DNA of 64,000 nucleotides from Enterobacteriaceae bacterium RIT714. GTDB lineage: Bacteria > Pseudomonadota > Gammaproteobacteria > Enterobacterales > Enterobacteriaceae. Below, one piece after another: positions 34,732 to 50,221 of the stretch (the stretch's first letter is position 1; each line of letters begins with the position of its first letter). The stretch is taken from positions 18,236 through 82,235 of the forward strand of contig WJYB01000016.1 of NCBI GenBank assembly GCA_009668015.1, read 5' to 3'. The notes below the pieces were generated by a model. That model was not told the origin of the DNA. It saw nothing but the letters and a program-made list of their open reading frames with translations, and searched no databases. A program made the translations under genes and the position numbers.

Positions 34732-35790
34732 TTATTTGCGCAACGCCCGGCAAATGAGATGTGACAAAAGCTCCAGCTGTCTCGCCAGTTCCATGCTCAA
34801 CCAGACATAACCGTGGATAGGCGTTTCCGACACATTATCCCCCTGATGCTCGCTGATTAACTGCCTTAGCTCAGCAACGATTTCATTCAGTCGCTCGGTA
34901 TTGGCGAGAATCGGCTGTGGATTACCTTCATAAAGCGCGTGAGCGATGGTGAGCAGCGTTTGCTGCGTCATCTGCTGCGTCTCCTTCAGGGTATGCGCAT
35001 TCAGCAGGACAAAGTGACTGGCGCGCGATGCCCAGTGGGCATTGATCTGCAACTCAAGTATGCACACCAGATTACGACTGACGGTCTGGATCGCCTCGAA
35101 GATTGATTTCTGAATGCGCGTCTCTTTGCTGGCGGGAGTGATAATTCCGCGCATTTTCACAACGTCATTGAGAATTTTTTGCAGGTGCTTTTCGAGCCGA
35201 GGCCGCTCGACCAGATTAGGCGAGAAACCGGCCTGATAAACGCGGTTAAACGCGGTGACGTAGTGAGCCATCTGAATACGCCAATGAATAAAGGCACGCT
35301 GCGGCCAGATACCGGTAAAGAGCATCGCCAAAAGCGATCCCAGAATCACGTCCCCGCTTCGCCATAGCGCTGTTGCCATGTCGCCTGCCGGGGCGCCAAT
35401 GACGACCGACAGCGTGATCCCAATCAGCAGCGCCTGATAAGGTTTTTTACCCAGTGCCAGCCAGCCGCACAGGAACATCGCACCCGCGCACCAGATCAGC
35501 ATAATCGGCAGGGAGATCAGCTCAAGCCTGAGCGCAATCAACCCTAACGCAGAACCAAAGATCGTACCGCCAATACGCTCAAACGCGCGCGGAACCACGT
35601 TTCCCCAGAAAGAGATCGGTCCCATAATCACCACCAGCGTGATCAGTGGCCAGGTTCCTTCGGGAATATGCAGCAGACGCACCAGCAAAAAGGTGAGAAT
35701 GAACGCCAGCGCAATACGGCAACCATGCACGACACGGTAATGGCGATACAAACGGATCTCAAAAAGGGTTAATGATTTGTCGGGACGCAC
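34732..35790 (-). CDS. yeeA: FUSC family inner-membrane protein YeeA
   Basis: Starting from the GTG at 35790 gives 352 residues, the length of E. coli YeeA, beginning VRPDKSLTLFEIRLYRHYR. A ribosome site GGAGAG lies seven bases ahead. The longer ATG frame to 35814 adds MPCRWRAG, which is not conserved. The N-terminal half has six membrane segments of the fusaric-acid-resistance type (WPLITLVVIMGPISFWGNVV, then GWLALGKKPYQALLIGITL). The C-terminal half is a helical cytoplasmic domain. The transported compound is unknown. Confidence 0.9.
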   Translation of the reverse strand: MRPDKSLTLFEIRLYRHYRVVHGCRIALAFILTFLLVRLLHIPEGTWPLITLVVIMGPISFWGNVVPRAFERIGGTIFGSALGLIALRLELISLPIMLIWCAGAMFLCGWLALGKKPYQALLIGITLSVVIGAPAGDMATALWRSGDVILGSLLAMLFTGIWPQRAFIHWRIQMAHYVTAFNRVYQAGFSPNLVERPRLEKHLQKILNDVVKMRGIITPASKETRIQKSIFEAIQTVSRNLVCILELQINAHWASRASHFVLLNAHTLKETQQMTQQTLLTIAHALYEGNPQPILANTERLNEIVAELRQLISEHQGDNVSETPIHGYVWLSMELARQLELLSHLICRALRK

Positions 35791-35891
35791 ACCCGCTCTC
35801 CATCTACACGGCAAATCACAATTGTACTGGGTTTTCTGCCAGACGCATCACGTCCGACAGCAAAACCCCGTAAATACCAGGAAATTAAGGA

Positions 35892-36365
35892 TTACCCGGC
35901 CTTGTTTTGTACCGGAACGTACATTTCGATATCCCAGTACCCTTCGGCGTTACCGTCATTCAGATAGCGCTCGAAACAGGGTTTAGGGGCAATCTCATAA
36001 TGGTGGTCTTGCAGAAGACTGTTGAAGAAGCTGTACCAGGGGGTCGCAAAATCGTGGTTTTCGACGCGGGCGGTGGCGACGGCATAGTCACCGGCGGCCA
36101 CTTCGGTGAGGATCACCCCTTCGCTGTTGGCGGGAATAACAAAGTCGTCCGCGACGGTCACAACCGTATCGCAGCGCAGTTTTTCAGCGGGCACTTCATC
36201 CGGATTATCGTAGTAGACCGCCAACCATTCGAGAGGCTGAATGTGGTGACCATCAACCCACATCGTCAGCTGCTCAAAACCTGTCTTAACGGTTTTTTCC
36301 CACGGGCCAACCAGATGAAAACCGGCGATCTTACGCTTTTGCTGCTGCTTAATGCTGTAGTCCAT
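35892..36365 (-). CDS. sbmC: DNA gyrase inhibitor SbmC (GyrI)
   Basis: SbmC binds gyrase and protects cells from microcin B17 and quinolone-type damage. The 157-residue protein begins [20 protein letters not shown] and has the GyrI-like fold pattern [20 protein letters not shown] and PCFERYLND. The ATG at 36365 has GGAGG five bases ahead; an upstream in-frame start at 36398 is not conserved and would lie within the LexA-type site. SOS control is expected. Confidence 0.94.
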   Translation of the reverse strand: MDYSIKQQQKRKIAGFHLVGPWEKTVKTGFEQLTMWVDGHHIQPLEWLAVYYDNPDEVPAEKLRCDTVVTVADDFVIPANSEGVILTEVAAGDYAVATARVENHDFATPWYSFFNSLLQDHHYEIAPKPCFERYLNDGNAEGYWDIEMYVPVQNKAG

Positions 36366-36380
36366 GCTGCCTCCGTTTAT

Positions 36381-36400
36381 TACTGTATATATATACACGA
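36381..36400. promoter_or_regulatory. LexA-type SOS box before sbmC
   Basis: TACTGTATATATATACACGA matches the LexA consensus CTGT-(AT)4-ACAG except for the final G. It lies 16 bases before the sbmC start, a position suited to repression. E. coli sbmC is a known SOS gene. Confidence 0.8.
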
Positions 36401-36497
36401 TAAAGCAGATGATGAATGTCCGGCAATCAGGACGTGTTTATTATGTGAGCAGACTCGCAGGAGCGCCAGTCTGCTCTTTTTGATCTGTTTAGGCCCG

Positions 36498-37664
36498 TCA
36501 GGCTTTGTGATGCAGATAGTCGCTGAGACGGGAGAACATACCGCCTTTACCGACACTTTCCAGCGTCACCAGCGGCCAGTGCGCAACAATTTTGTCCCGG
36601 TCATACAACTCAATTTCGCCCACCCGCTGATGCGCAGCGATTGGCGCTTCCAGCTCTTTTTTATCGAGCACGTATTTGGCTTTGATATTGGCGACTTCAG
36701 CTTTTGGCAACGCCAGCCAAAAATCCTGATCCGTACCCAACGAAATCCTTTCTTTGTCGCCGTACCAGATGCGTTCCGTCCCCACTTGTTTGCCGTTGCG
36801 CAAGATCTGGACGGTGTCGAAATTTTGCTGGCCCCAGTGCAGTAGCTTACGGGCCTGATCTTCCCGACCTTTCGGACTTTCCGCGCCCATGATCACCGCA
36901 ATCAAGCGGCGCTGACCGTCTACCGCCGAGGCAATAAGATTGAAACCAGCCCCGGAAGTGTGACCGGTCTTCAGGCCATCAACATTCATGGTTTTATCCC
37001 ACAGCAGACCATTACGGTTTTGCTGAGTGATACCATTCCAGGTCAGGCTCTTTTCACTGTACATATGATAGAACTCTGGCTCACCGTGAATGATGGCGCG
37101 CGAGAGTACAGCGAGATCGTAGGCTGAACTGTGCTGTCCTGGCGCATCCAGCCCGTGGACCGTTTCGAAGTGCGTGTCGTGCAGATTCAGCTTTTGCACG
37201 TAATCATTCATCATCTTGACGAACTGCGGCTGGCCGCCAGCCACGTGATCGGCAAGCGCCACACAGGCGTCGTTACCGGAATCTACAATCAGGCCCCGGC
37301 TCAGATCGCGGACGGAAACACGATCCCCTGCTTTCAAAAACATCAGCGATGAGCCGTCAAATTTCGGGTTACCTTTCGCCCAGGCATCGCGCCCGACGGT
37401 CACCATGTCGTCCGGCGTAATACGATGACTGTCGATTGCACGATCAACCACGTAGCCCGTCATCAGTTTGGTAAGACTGGCCGGATTGCGCTGTTGATGT
37501 TCGTTGCCTGCCGTTAGTATCTGACCAGTAGTGTAATCCATCAGCACCCATGAGCCTGCCTGGATGGCGGGCGGCTGCGGTGAATAATCCAGCGGATTGG
37601 CAGCCAAGGCGGAAGTGATACTCGAAGCGAGTAAAGAAACAGCAATAAACAGACGGCGTTTCAA
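36498..37664 (-). CDS. dacD: D-alanyl-D-alanine carboxypeptidase DacD (PBP6b)
   Basis: DacD removes the terminal D-alanine from peptidoglycan pentapeptides in the periplasm. The 388-residue length equals the E. coli protein. A signal peptide ends SALAA. The penicillin-binding motifs are present: SLTK (62-65), SGN in VDSGNDACVALAD and KTG in GLKTGHTSG. The C-terminal amphipathic helix FSRLSDYLHHKA is the membrane anchor typical of PBP5/6. It is divergent from sbcB. Confidence 0.95.
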   Translation of the reverse strand: MKRRLFIAVSLLASSITSALAANPLDYSPQPPAIQAGSWVLMDYTTGQILTAGNEHQQRNPASLTKLMTGYVVDRAIDSHRITPDDMVTVGRDAWAKGNPKFDGSSLMFLKAGDRVSVRDLSRGLIVDSGNDACVALADHVAGGQPQFVKMMNDYVQKLNLHDTHFETVHGLDAPGQHSSAYDLAVLSRAIIHGEPEFYHMYSEKSLTWNGITQQNRNGLLWDKTMNVDGLKTGHTSGAGFNLIASAVDGQRRLIAVIMGAESPKGREDQARKLLHWGQQNFDTVQILRNGKQVGTERIWYGDKERISLGTDQDFWLALPKAEVANIKAKYVLDKKELEAPIAAHQRVGEIELYDRDKIVAHWPLVTLESVGKGGMFSRLSDYLHHKA

Positions 37665-37862
37665 CGATATATCCTCAGGTCATTTAAAATCGTTGACCTT
37701 TTTACGGAAGTTCTCGCCGCGTTACCTGGCTAAATTGCAAAAAAATGTGACTGCCAGCACATTTATCCCGGAAGATGGCTCGCAAATCTGACGCCCAAAC
37801 ACGCTTTTTGTTCGGCGAGCCGTCGCTGATGGTTTACCATAGCAAAGCAACTTATCAACAGG

Positions 37863-39299
37863 ATGGTACTTTTGGTGTCTGATTCCGCTGCGCTCCCCAC
37901 ATTCCTCTTCCACGATTACGAAACCTTTGGCACCAGCCCGTCGCTGGACCGGCCATCGCAGTTTGCGGCGATCCGCACCGATGCCGATTTCAACATCATT
38001 GGCGAGCCGGACGTTTTTTACTGTAAACCTGCCGATGATTACCTGCCGCAACCGGGCGCGGTCATGGTGACCGGGATTACGCCGCAGGAAGCGCGTGAGA
38101 AAGGGGTTATCGAGGCTGAATTTGCCCGTCGTATTCACGATCTCTTTACCGTGCCGAATACGTGTATTGTTGGCTACAACAACATCCGCTTTGATGATGA
38201 AGTGACGCGCAACGTGCTGTATCGGAATTTCTACGACCCCTACGCCTGGAGCTGGCAAAACCGTAACTCACGCTGGGATTTGCTGGATGTGATGCGTGCC
38301 TGTTATGCCCTGCGTCCTGAGGGGATCACCTGGCCCGAAAACGATGACGGTTTACCCAGCTTTCGTCTGGAGCATTTGACCCGCGCCAACGGCGTTGAGC
38401 ACAGTAACGCCCACGATGCGATGGCCGACGTATACGCCACTATCGCCATGGCAAAACAGGTGAAAACCGCACAACCTAAACTGTTTGAGTATCTTCTTAG
38501 CCATCGCAGTAAACAGAAGCTGATGACGCTGATTGATATCCCACAGATGAAACCGCTGGTGCATATCTCCGGGATGTTTGGCGCATGGCGCGGAAACACC
38601 AGCTGGGTAGCACCGCTGGCGTGGCACCCGGATAACCGTAATGCGGTGATTATGGTCGATCTGGCGGGTGACGTGACGCCACTCCTTGAACTGGACAGCG
38701 ACGCCCTGCGCGAGCGTTTGTACACCCCGAAAAGCGAGTTGGGTGATAGCGCAGCCGTGCCCGTTAAGCTGGTGCATATCAATAAGTGTCCGGTTTTGGC
38801 TCAGGCAAATACCCTGCGCCCGGAAGATGCCGATCGACTCGGCGTTAACCGCCAGCAGTGTCTCGATAATCTGAAGGTGCTGCGCGATAACCCGCAGATT
38901 CGCGATAAAGTGGTGGCTATCTTTGCTGAGGCTGAACCGTTTACACCGTCGGATAACGTTGACGCACAGCTCTATAACGGCTTTTTCAGCGATGCCGATC
39001 GGGCTGCGATGAATATCGTCCTCCAGACTGAACCGCGCAATTTGCCTGCGCTGGATATCACTTTTGCCGATAAGCGGATTGAAAAGCTGATGTTTAACTA
39101 TCGGGCGCGTAACTTCCCGGGCACGCTGGATGAAACCGAGCAGGCGCGCTGGTTGCAGCATCGCCGCAACGTCTTTACGCCTGAGTTTTTGCAAAGCTAC
39201 GCGCAGGAACTGGAGATGCTTTATACGCAGTATGAAGGGAATACCGAGAAACAGACGTTGCTGAAAGCGTTGTATCAATACGCGCAGGAAATCGTCTGA
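37863..39299 (+). CDS. sbcB: Exodeoxyribonuclease I (SbcB)
   Basis: SbcB degrades single-stranded DNA 3' to 5' and takes part in recombination and mismatch repair. The DEDD exonuclease motifs are visible: HDYETFG near the N-terminus, CIVGYNNIRFDDE, and HSNAHDAMADV (about 178-188). SH3-like and C-terminal helical domains of ordinary length follow. The ATG at 37863 sits against the purine-rich stretch; the in-frame GTG at 37875 (giving VSDSAALPTFLFHDYE) is better spaced from CAGGAT and may be the true start. Confidence 0.95.
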   Translation: MVLLVSDSAALPTFLFHDYETFGTSPSLDRPSQFAAIRTDADFNIIGEPDVFYCKPADDYLPQPGAVMVTGITPQEAREKGVIEAEFARRIHDLFTVPNTCIVGYNNIRFDDEVTRNVLYRNFYDPYAWSWQNRNSRWDLLDVMRACYALRPEGITWPENDDGLPSFRLEHLTRANGVEHSNAHDAMADVYATIAMAKQVKTAQPKLFEYLLSHRSKQKLMTLIDIPQMKPLVHISGMFGAWRGNTSWVAPLAWHPDNRNAVIMVDLAGDVTPLLELDSDALRERLYTPKSELGDSAAVPVKLVHINKCPVLAQANTLRPEDADRLGVNRQQCLDNLKVLRDNPQIRDKVVAIFAEAEPFTPSDNVDAQLYNGFFSDADRAAMNIVLQTEPRNLPALDITFADKRIEKLMFNYRARNFPGTLDETEQARWLQHRRNVFTPEFLQSYAQELEMLYTQYEGNTEKQTLLKALYQYAQEIV

Positions 39300-39314
39300 C
39301 AAAACCAGGATATA

Positions 39315-39345
39315 AAAAAACCGGAGACATCATCTCCGGTTTTTT
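39315..39345. terminator. Bidirectional terminator between sbcB and plaP
   Basis: AAAAAACCGGAGA/TCTCCGGTTTTTT forms a strong hairpin with A and T runs on both sides, between the two convergent genes. Confidence 0.9.
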
Positions 39346-39362
39346 ATTTGTGCATTCGCTAA

Positions 39363-40724
39363 TTACTGAGCGATGTCTTCGTATTGTGGAACCGGGTTGC
39401 GGAAGCTTTTGGTCACGCAAGCCAGGTAAACCAGGCCAATACCGCCCCAAATCAGACCCAGAATCATAGAGCTTTCTTCCAGGTTGACCCACAGCGCACC
39501 CACGGTCAACGCGCCACACATCGGCAGAACCAGGTAGTTGAAGTGGTCTTTCAGCGTTTTGTTACGCTTCTCACGGATCCAGAACTGAGAGATCACAGAG
39601 AGGTTAACAAAGGTAAACGCCACCAGCGCACCGAAGTTGATCAACGCGGTTGCGGTCACCAGGTCAAATTTAATGGCCAGCAGAGCAATTGCGCCAACAA
39701 GCAGTACGTTCCAGGCCGGAGTACGCCATTTCGGATGAATGTAGCCGAAGAAGCGAGTCGGGAACACGCCGTCGCGACCCATCACGTACATCAGACGCGA
39801 AACACCTGCGTGCGCAGCCATCCCCGATGCCAGTACGGTCACGCTGGAGAAGATCAGCACGCCCCACTGGAAGGTTTTACCGGCTACATACAGCATGATT
39901 TCAGGCTGAGAAGCGTCCGGATCCTTAAAGCGAGAGATGTCCGGGAAGTACAGCTGCAGGAAGTAAGATGCCCCAATGAACACCATGCCGCCCAGCAGTG
40001 CGGTCAGCAGAATGGCACGCGGAATCACACGCTCTGCATCTTTCGTCTCTTCAGAAAGAGAAGAGATACCGTCAAAGCCCAGGAATGAGAAGCACAGGAT
40101 GGTCGCACCGGTAATCATCGGGACCACGTGTGCGCCTTCAGACCAGAACGGACGGGTGCTGGTCAGCGTACCCGCGCCTTCACCGTGAGCCACACCGTAG
40201 ATAATCATGCCAACGATGACCGCCACAATCCCCATCTGCAGAATCACAATCAGGGTGTTGAAGTTGGCCACGGTCTTGATGCTGCGCAGGTTAGAGATGG
40301 TCATAAAGGCCACCAGCGCGACAACGAAGATCCACGAAGGTACAGAAGGCACCAGCGCTTCGAAGTAAATTTTTGCAAGCAGAATGTTGATCATCGGCAT
40401 GAACAGATAGTCCAGCAGAGATGACCAGCCCACCATAAAGCCAACCGCCGGGCTAATGGATTTCTGAGCATAGGTATACGCAGAGCCAGCAGACGGGAAA
40501 CGGCGAACCAGTTTACCGTAGCTCAACGCAGTAAAGAGAATAGCGACCAGCGCAAAGGCGTAAGCCGTTGCAACGTGACCGTCTGTGAGGCCTGAAACGA
40601 TACCAAACGTATCGAACAGCGTCATCGGCTGCATATAGGCAAGGCCCATCATGACAACCGGAACCAACGTAAGCGTTTTACGTAATTCCACGCGAGAGGT
40701 TTTTGGAGTAGCGTTATGCGACAT
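39363..40724 (-). CDS. plaP: Putrescine importer PlaP
   Basis: PlaP (YeeF) is a low-affinity putrescine importer of the amino acid-polyamine-organocation superfamily, energised by the proton gradient. The 453-residue product has twelve membrane segments and agrees with the E. coli protein throughout, including [20 protein letters not shown] near the N-terminus, [20 protein letters not shown] in the middle and [12 protein letters not shown] at the end. A good ribosome site (AAGGAGAA) precedes the ATG. Confidence 0.95.
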   Translation of the reverse strand: MSHNATPKTSRVELRKTLTLVPVVMMGLAYMQPMTLFDTFGIVSGLTDGHVATAYAFALVAILFTALSYGKLVRRFPSAGSAYTYAQKSISPAVGFMVGWSSLLDYLFMPMINILLAKIYFEALVPSVPSWIFVVALVAFMTISNLRSIKTVANFNTLIVILQMGIVAVIVGMIIYGVAHGEGAGTLTSTRPFWSEGAHVVPMITGATILCFSFLGFDGISSLSEETKDAERVIPRAILLTALLGGMVFIGASYFLQLYFPDISRFKDPDASQPEIMLYVAGKTFQWGVLIFSSVTVLASGMAAHAGVSRLMYVMGRDGVFPTRFFGYIHPKWRTPAWNVLLVGAIALLAIKFDLVTATALINFGALVAFTFVNLSVISQFWIREKRNKTLKDHFNYLVLPMCGALTVGALWVNLEESSMILGLIWGGIGLVYLACVTKSFRNPVPQYEDIAQ

Positions 40725-40874
40725 GGTTATTCTCCTTTACGGTGAATACCGCCGCGTAAGCAAAAGATTGCCCCATTTTCTGTATTCCTCAGCGACAACA
40801 ACTGTCGGATTTTAGTAAGTATCTATCCGGTACGAAGCCCGGCCTCTTGATTTTTAAATGGCGTTTGTGACATG

Positions 40875-40911
40875 CAAAAAAAATAACCGACGCCTTTTAT
40901 ATCGTCGGTTA
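40875..40911 (-). terminator. yeeY terminator
   Basis: On the minus strand TAACCGACG pairs with CGTCGGTTA and is followed by TTTTTTTT, about 90 bases behind the yeeY stop. Confidence 0.7.
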
Positions 40912-40997
40912 ATCTCATTTTTTTGCAGCGGCGCATTTTGCCCCATCTTTGGGATAAAAGGCAATAGATTCAGGACCCGATCGCGCTTTTCTTTTTA

Positions 40998-41927
40998 CTA
41001 AGCGGTTGATTTCCCGCTCTCCGGCGCTGTGTAAACAGCAGCGATAGCACTATTTGCTAAAATCTCATCCCGCCACCAGGCACTGGCAAGCCCGGCGGTT
41101 TGCTCATTCCAGCCAACCCACACTGATTCACTGTTGCTTTGCGCCAGAACCTGTTTCTCTACCAGCGCCCCGCTCTCAATGAATCGCTGCGCCAGATAAC
41201 GGGGCAAAAAACCACATCCGAGCCCACTGATTTGCAGCTCCAGCTTGGTTTTAAAATCAAAAACGGTGATCGCCTCCTGATCGTCCAGCAGTTGTGAAGA
41301 GGCGGCGCACTCCGGCAAAGAGCTGTCGCCCACCACGATGGCGCGACAGCTTTTTATGACCCGGCGCGCGATGGGTTCGGGTTCCTGGGCAAGGGGATGA
41401 TGGGGAGCCACCACGAAGACTTGTTCAAGTATGCCGAGACGAGAAAAGCCAAAGTCGCTCGACTGCGGAGGTTCATGCAAGGCCCCCACAATAATATCCG
41501 CCCGCCCCTGCGTTAACGCTTCCCAGGAGCCGCCGAGCACACCGTTGATAAATTTGAGTCGGGTCACGCTGTGACGCTGATAAAAGGCTTCAATCAGCGG
41601 AGTGAGTAACGAGAAGGGAAAGGTGTCATCGACGCCAATCACCAGCTCATTTTCCCAGCCCTGATGCAGCTTAACGGCCTGTTTTTCAAGCTCTCGCACG
41701 GTATGCAGCACTTCACGCCCTTTTTCAAGGAGCATTTGTCCGGTACGGGTGAAGCGGGCGCGGTGTCCGCTGCGATCCAGTATTTGAATATTGAGATCGC
41801 TTTCGAGCTTATGAACGGTATAGCTCAGTGCAGAGGGCGTTTTAAAGAGTTTCGCTGATGCTGCGGCGAAACTCCCCTCTTTTTCGAGCGCGTCCAGGAT
41901 AATAAGAACATCCAACAGCGGTTTCAT
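40998..41927 (-). CDS. yeeY: LysR-type regulator YeeY
   Basis: The 309-residue protein has the LysR layout: an N-terminal winged helix-turn-helix (GSFAAASAKLFKTPSALSYT, about 18-37), a linker helix, and a periplasmic-binding-like effector domain from about 90. It follows E. coli YeeY. The regulated genes and ligand are unknown; the neighbouring plaP on the same strand is a possible target by position only. Confidence 0.9.
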   Translation of the reverse strand: MKPLLDVLIILDALEKEGSFAAASAKLFKTPSALSYTVHKLESDLNIQILDRSGHRARFTRTGQMLLEKGREVLHTVRELEKQAVKLHQGWENELVIGVDDTFPFSLLTPLIEAFYQRHSVTRLKFINGVLGGSWEALTQGRADIIVGALHEPPQSSDFGFSRLGILEQVFVVAPHHPLAQEPEPIARRVIKSCRAIVVGDSSLPECAASSQLLDDQEAITVFDFKTKLELQISGLGCGFLPRYLAQRFIESGALVEKQVLAQSNSESVWVGWNEQTAGLASAWWRDEILANSAIAAVYTAPESGKSTA

Positions 41928-41968
41928 GCTCGCCCCCTTTCGGTGTGCGATCGTACCCGCTGGCGGGG

Positions 41969-42793
41969 TTATTCCAGTGGCATCACCAGCGGATCGGGAT
42001 ATTGATATTCAAATCCCAGCTCACGGCAAATACGATTGCCATCAATCAATTTGCCCTGCCCTTCCCCGGACGCCTCGCGAAACTGCGGCGGCTCAAGCCC
42101 AAGCTGACGGGCCATTGCGGGGTAAAAAAGACTCCGCGCCGGATGGGAAGGCGCACATATATTATAGATGTGCCCGCCTTTAGGGGCCTGCAACAACAGC
42201 GTAATGGCGCCGATAACGTCTTCAAGATGGACAAGATTGACGCCGTGCTGGCCGTTTGGTGCGGTCTTACCGGCAAAAAAGCGCCCAGGATGCCGTTCGG
42301 GACCGACTAATCCGGCAAGTCGTAAAATATCGACCTGCGTATTCGGCAAATTATGCAGCCAGTCTTCCAGCTCTTTCAGCACACGGCCGCTGGCAGTAAC
42401 AGGGGTTCGCTCGGTGTTTTCTTTTACGTTACCCTCTACTTCGCCATACACCGACGTCGAGCTGGTGAAGATAATGCGCGGGATATGATGCGCCAGCGCG
42501 CTGTCGACAATTTCCTGCACAGCCTGATGGTAGAAAGTCTCGCCCGGCCCGCTACGACGCGCCGGGAGCGTAATCACCAGCGCATCGACATTCATCAGCG
42601 CATCCAGATCGTCCGCGTCGCAAACCAGTTCCGGCTCAAGGCGTAACTCGACGCTCTCAATGCCACACATCCGCGCGGCCTCAACCCCATCAACCGTCGT
42701 TTTGCTGCCCGTCACTTGCCAGCCTCGCGCTGCTAACGACATCGCCAGCGGCATGCCTAACCATCCTAAACCGACAATTGCGACCTTCTTCAT
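41969..42793 (-). CDS. yeeZ: NAD(P)-binding epimerase-like protein YeeZ
   Basis: YeeZ is a Rossmann-fold protein of the extended short-chain dehydrogenase family with no known substrate. The ATG at 42793 gives 274 residues as in E. coli, starting MKKVAIVGLGWLGMPLAMSL with the nucleotide-binding glycines. An AGGAG site lies seven bases ahead. The frame to 42814 is rejected as unconserved. SSTSVYG and the C-terminal LGFEYQYPDPLVMPLE match the family. The gene is divergent from the his operon. Confidence 0.92.
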   Translation of the reverse strand: MKKVAIVGLGWLGMPLAMSLAARGWQVTGSKTTVDGVEAARMCGIESVELRLEPELVCDADDLDALMNVDALVITLPARRSGPGETFYHQAVQEIVDSALAHHIPRIIFTSSTSVYGEVEGNVKENTERTPVTASGRVLKELEDWLHNLPNTQVDILRLAGLVGPERHPGRFFAGKTAPNGQHGVNLVHLEDVIGAITLLLQAPKGGHIYNICAPSHPARSLFYPAMARQLGLEPPQFREASGEGQGKLIDGNRICRELGFEYQYPDPLVMPLE

Positions 42794-42899
42794 GCGTTTT
42801 CTCCTGACTTTCACGCGTCTGTCTTAAGGCTACGCCAGCGTTGCAGAACTGACAATTCATAGCATCAATATGAAATGAATTAATGTTTAAAAAAAGCCC

Positions 42900-42929
42900 T
42901 TGCGTTAAACAGTGAATGTGGTTTAGGTT
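42900..42929 (+). promoter_or_regulatory. Histidine operon promoter
   Basis: TTGCGT (42900-42905) and TAGGTT (42924-42929) are spaced by 18 bases and lie 40 bases before hisL. The -10 agrees with the TAGGTT used by the E. coli his promoter. Confidence 0.75.
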
Positions 42930-42968
42930 AAACGACATCAAATGAATAAGCATTCATCGAGAAATTAT

Positions 42969-43019
42969 ATGACACGCGTTCCATTTAAAAACCACCATCA
43001 TCACCATCATCCTGACTAG
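42969..43019 (+). CDS. hisL: Histidine operon leader peptide
   Basis: This 16-residue peptide, MTRVPFKNHHHHHHPD, has six consecutive His codons (CAC and CAT). Ribosome stalling at these codons when charged tRNA-His is scarce opens the attenuator downstream. E. coli has seven His codons in a row; here the first is replaced by Asn. Confidence 0.93.
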   Translation: MTRVPFKNHHHHHHPD

Positions 43020-43082
43020 TCTTTCAGGCGATGTGTGCTGGAAGACATTCAGATCTTCCAGTGGTGCGAGAACGCAAGAGAG

Positions 43083-43119
43083 AGCCCCCGGAAGATCATC
43101 TTCCGGGGGCTTTTTTTTG
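43083..43119 (+). terminator. his attenuator terminator
   Basis: AGCCCCCGGAAG/CTTCCGGGGGCT is a 12-bp stem (43083-43094 and 43100-43111) followed by eight T residues. It lies between hisL and hisG and ends the leader transcript when histidine is plentiful. Confidence 0.92.
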
Positions 43120-43163
43120 GACCGCGTTCAGACAGGTTAAAACAGGATAAAGAGGACAACCCA

Positions 43164-44063
43164 ATGTTAGATAACTCACGTTTACGCATAGCTATTCAGA
43201 AATCAGGCCGTCTGAGCGACGATTCACGCGAATTACTGGCCCGCTGTGGAATCAAAATTAACCTGCACACCCAGCGTCTGATCGCCCTGGCGGAAAATAT
43301 GCCGATCGATATCCTGCGCGTGCGTGATGACGATATTCCGGGCCTGGTAATGGATGGCGTGGTTGACCTCGGTATCATCGGCGAAAACGTGCTGGAAGAA
43401 GAGTTACTGACGCGTCGTGCGCAGGGCGAAGATCCGCGCTATTTCACGCTGCGCCGTCTGGACTTTGGAGGCTGCCGCCTGTCGCTGGCCACCGCAGTCG
43501 ATGAAGCCTGGGATGGTCCTGCCGGGCTGAACGGCAAGCGCATCGCCACCTCTTACCCTCACCTGCTCAAACGCTACCTCGATCAGAAAGGCGTGCAGTT
43601 TAAATCCTGTCTGCTGAACGGCTCCGTCGAAGTGGCACCGCGTGCGGGTCTGGCGGACGCGATCTGCGATCTCGTCTCAACCGGCGCCACGCTTGAAGCC
43701 AACGGCCTGCGCGAAGTCGAGGTGATCTACCGTTCAAAAGCCTGCCTGATCCAACGCGACGGCGAAATGGCGGATGCCAAGCAACAGTTAATTGACCGCC
43801 TGTTAACCCGTATTCAGGGCGTCATTCAGGCCCGTGAATCGAAATACATCATGATGCATGCGCCAACCGAGCGTCTGGATGAAGTGATTGCCTTGCTGCC
43901 AGGCGCGGAACGCCCAACCATTCTGCCGCTGGCAGGCGATCAGCAGCGCGTGGCGATGCACATGGTCAGCACTGAGACGCTGTTCTGGGAAACGATGGAA
44001 AAACTGAAAGCGCTGGGCGCAAGCTCGATTCTGGTGCTGCCAATTGAAAAAATGATGGAGTAA
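43164..44063 (+). CDS. hisG: ATP phosphoribosyltransferase
   Basis: HisG joins ATP and PRPP in the first and feedback-inhibited step of histidine synthesis. The start [18 protein letters not shown] gives the standard 299 residues of the long form with its own regulatory C-terminal domain. A longer frame from 43035 crosses the attenuator and is not coding. First structural gene of the operon. Confidence 0.97.
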   Translation: MLDNSRLRIAIQKSGRLSDDSRELLARCGIKINLHTQRLIALAENMPIDILRVRDDDIPGLVMDGVVDLGIIGENVLEEELLTRRAQGEDPRYFTLRRLDFGGCRLSLATAVDEAWDGPAGLNGKRIATSYPHLLKRYLDQKGVQFKSCLLNGSVEVAPRAGLADAICDLVSTGATLEANGLREVEVIYRSKACLIQRDGEMADAKQQLIDRLLTRIQGVIQARESKYIMMHAPTERLDEVIALLPGAERPTILPLAGDQQRVAMHMVSTETLFWETMEKLKALGASSILVLPIEKMME

Positions 44064-44068
44064 CGCGC

Positions 44069-49573
<5,505 letters not shown>

Positions 49574-49580
<7 letters not shown>

Positions 49581-50185
49581 CTGAGCAACAACGGGCCCAG
49601 CTGGACTGGGAAAAAACTGACGGATTAATGCCGGTGGTTGTACAGCACGCAGTATCAGGTGAAGTACTTATGCTGGGCTACATGAACCAGGATGCGCTGG
49701 ACACAACGCTCAAAAGCAAGAAAGTCACCTTTTTCTCACGCACTAAGCAGCGTTTATGGACCAAAGGCGAATCCTCCGGTCATTTCCTGAATGTCGTCAG
49801 TGTGACCCCTGATTGCGACCATGACACACTGCTGGTGCTGGTGAAACCTGTTGGCCCGACCTGTCATCTGGGGACCAGCAGCTGTTTTGGCGACGCCAGC
49901 CATCAGTGGCTGTTCCTTTATCAGCTGGAACAACTGCTTGCCGAACGCAAAAATGCCGATCCTGAAAGCTCATATACCGCAAAATTATACGCCAGCGGCA
50001 CGAAACGAATTGCGCAGAAAGTTGGGGAAGAAGGGGTTGAAACGGCGCTGGCAGCGACCGTGAACGATCGCGAGGAGCTGACGAATGAAGCCTCAGATTT
50101 GATGTATCACCTGATGGTTCTGCTTCAGGATCAAGATCTGGATTTAACCGCCGTCATCGACAATTTACGCAAGCGCCACAAATAA
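49574..50185 (+). CDS. hisI: Bifunctional PR-AMP cyclohydrolase / PR-ATP pyrophosphatase
   Basis: The 203-residue HisIE fusion carries out the second and third pathway steps. The N-terminal cyclohydrolase half has [12 protein letters not shown] and the zinc Cys of GTSSCFGD. The C-terminal pyrophosphatase half has [14 protein letters not shown]. Last gene of the operon. Confidence 0.97.
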
Positions 50186-50216
50186 AAAAAGACCGGGGAG
50201 ACCCGGTCTATTTTCA
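50183..50216. terminator. Bidirectional terminator between hisI and wzzB
   Basis: AGACCGGG/CCCGGTCT with a GAGA loop and A/T runs lies between the convergent genes. Confidence 0.88.
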
Positions 50217-50221
50217 TACGA

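Noticed and set aside
35907..36845. A 312-codon plus-strand frame opposite sbmC and dacD
   Set aside because: It lies antisense to two well-conserved genes and has no recognisable domain.
39384..40088. A 234-codon plus-strand frame opposite plaP
   Set aside because: It is antisense to a conserved transporter and rich in His, Gln and Arg, as expected for a shadow frame.
42985..43016. Repeated CAC/CAT units as a possible short tandem repeat or CRISPR-like signal
   Set aside because: They are the His codons of the hisL leader peptide.
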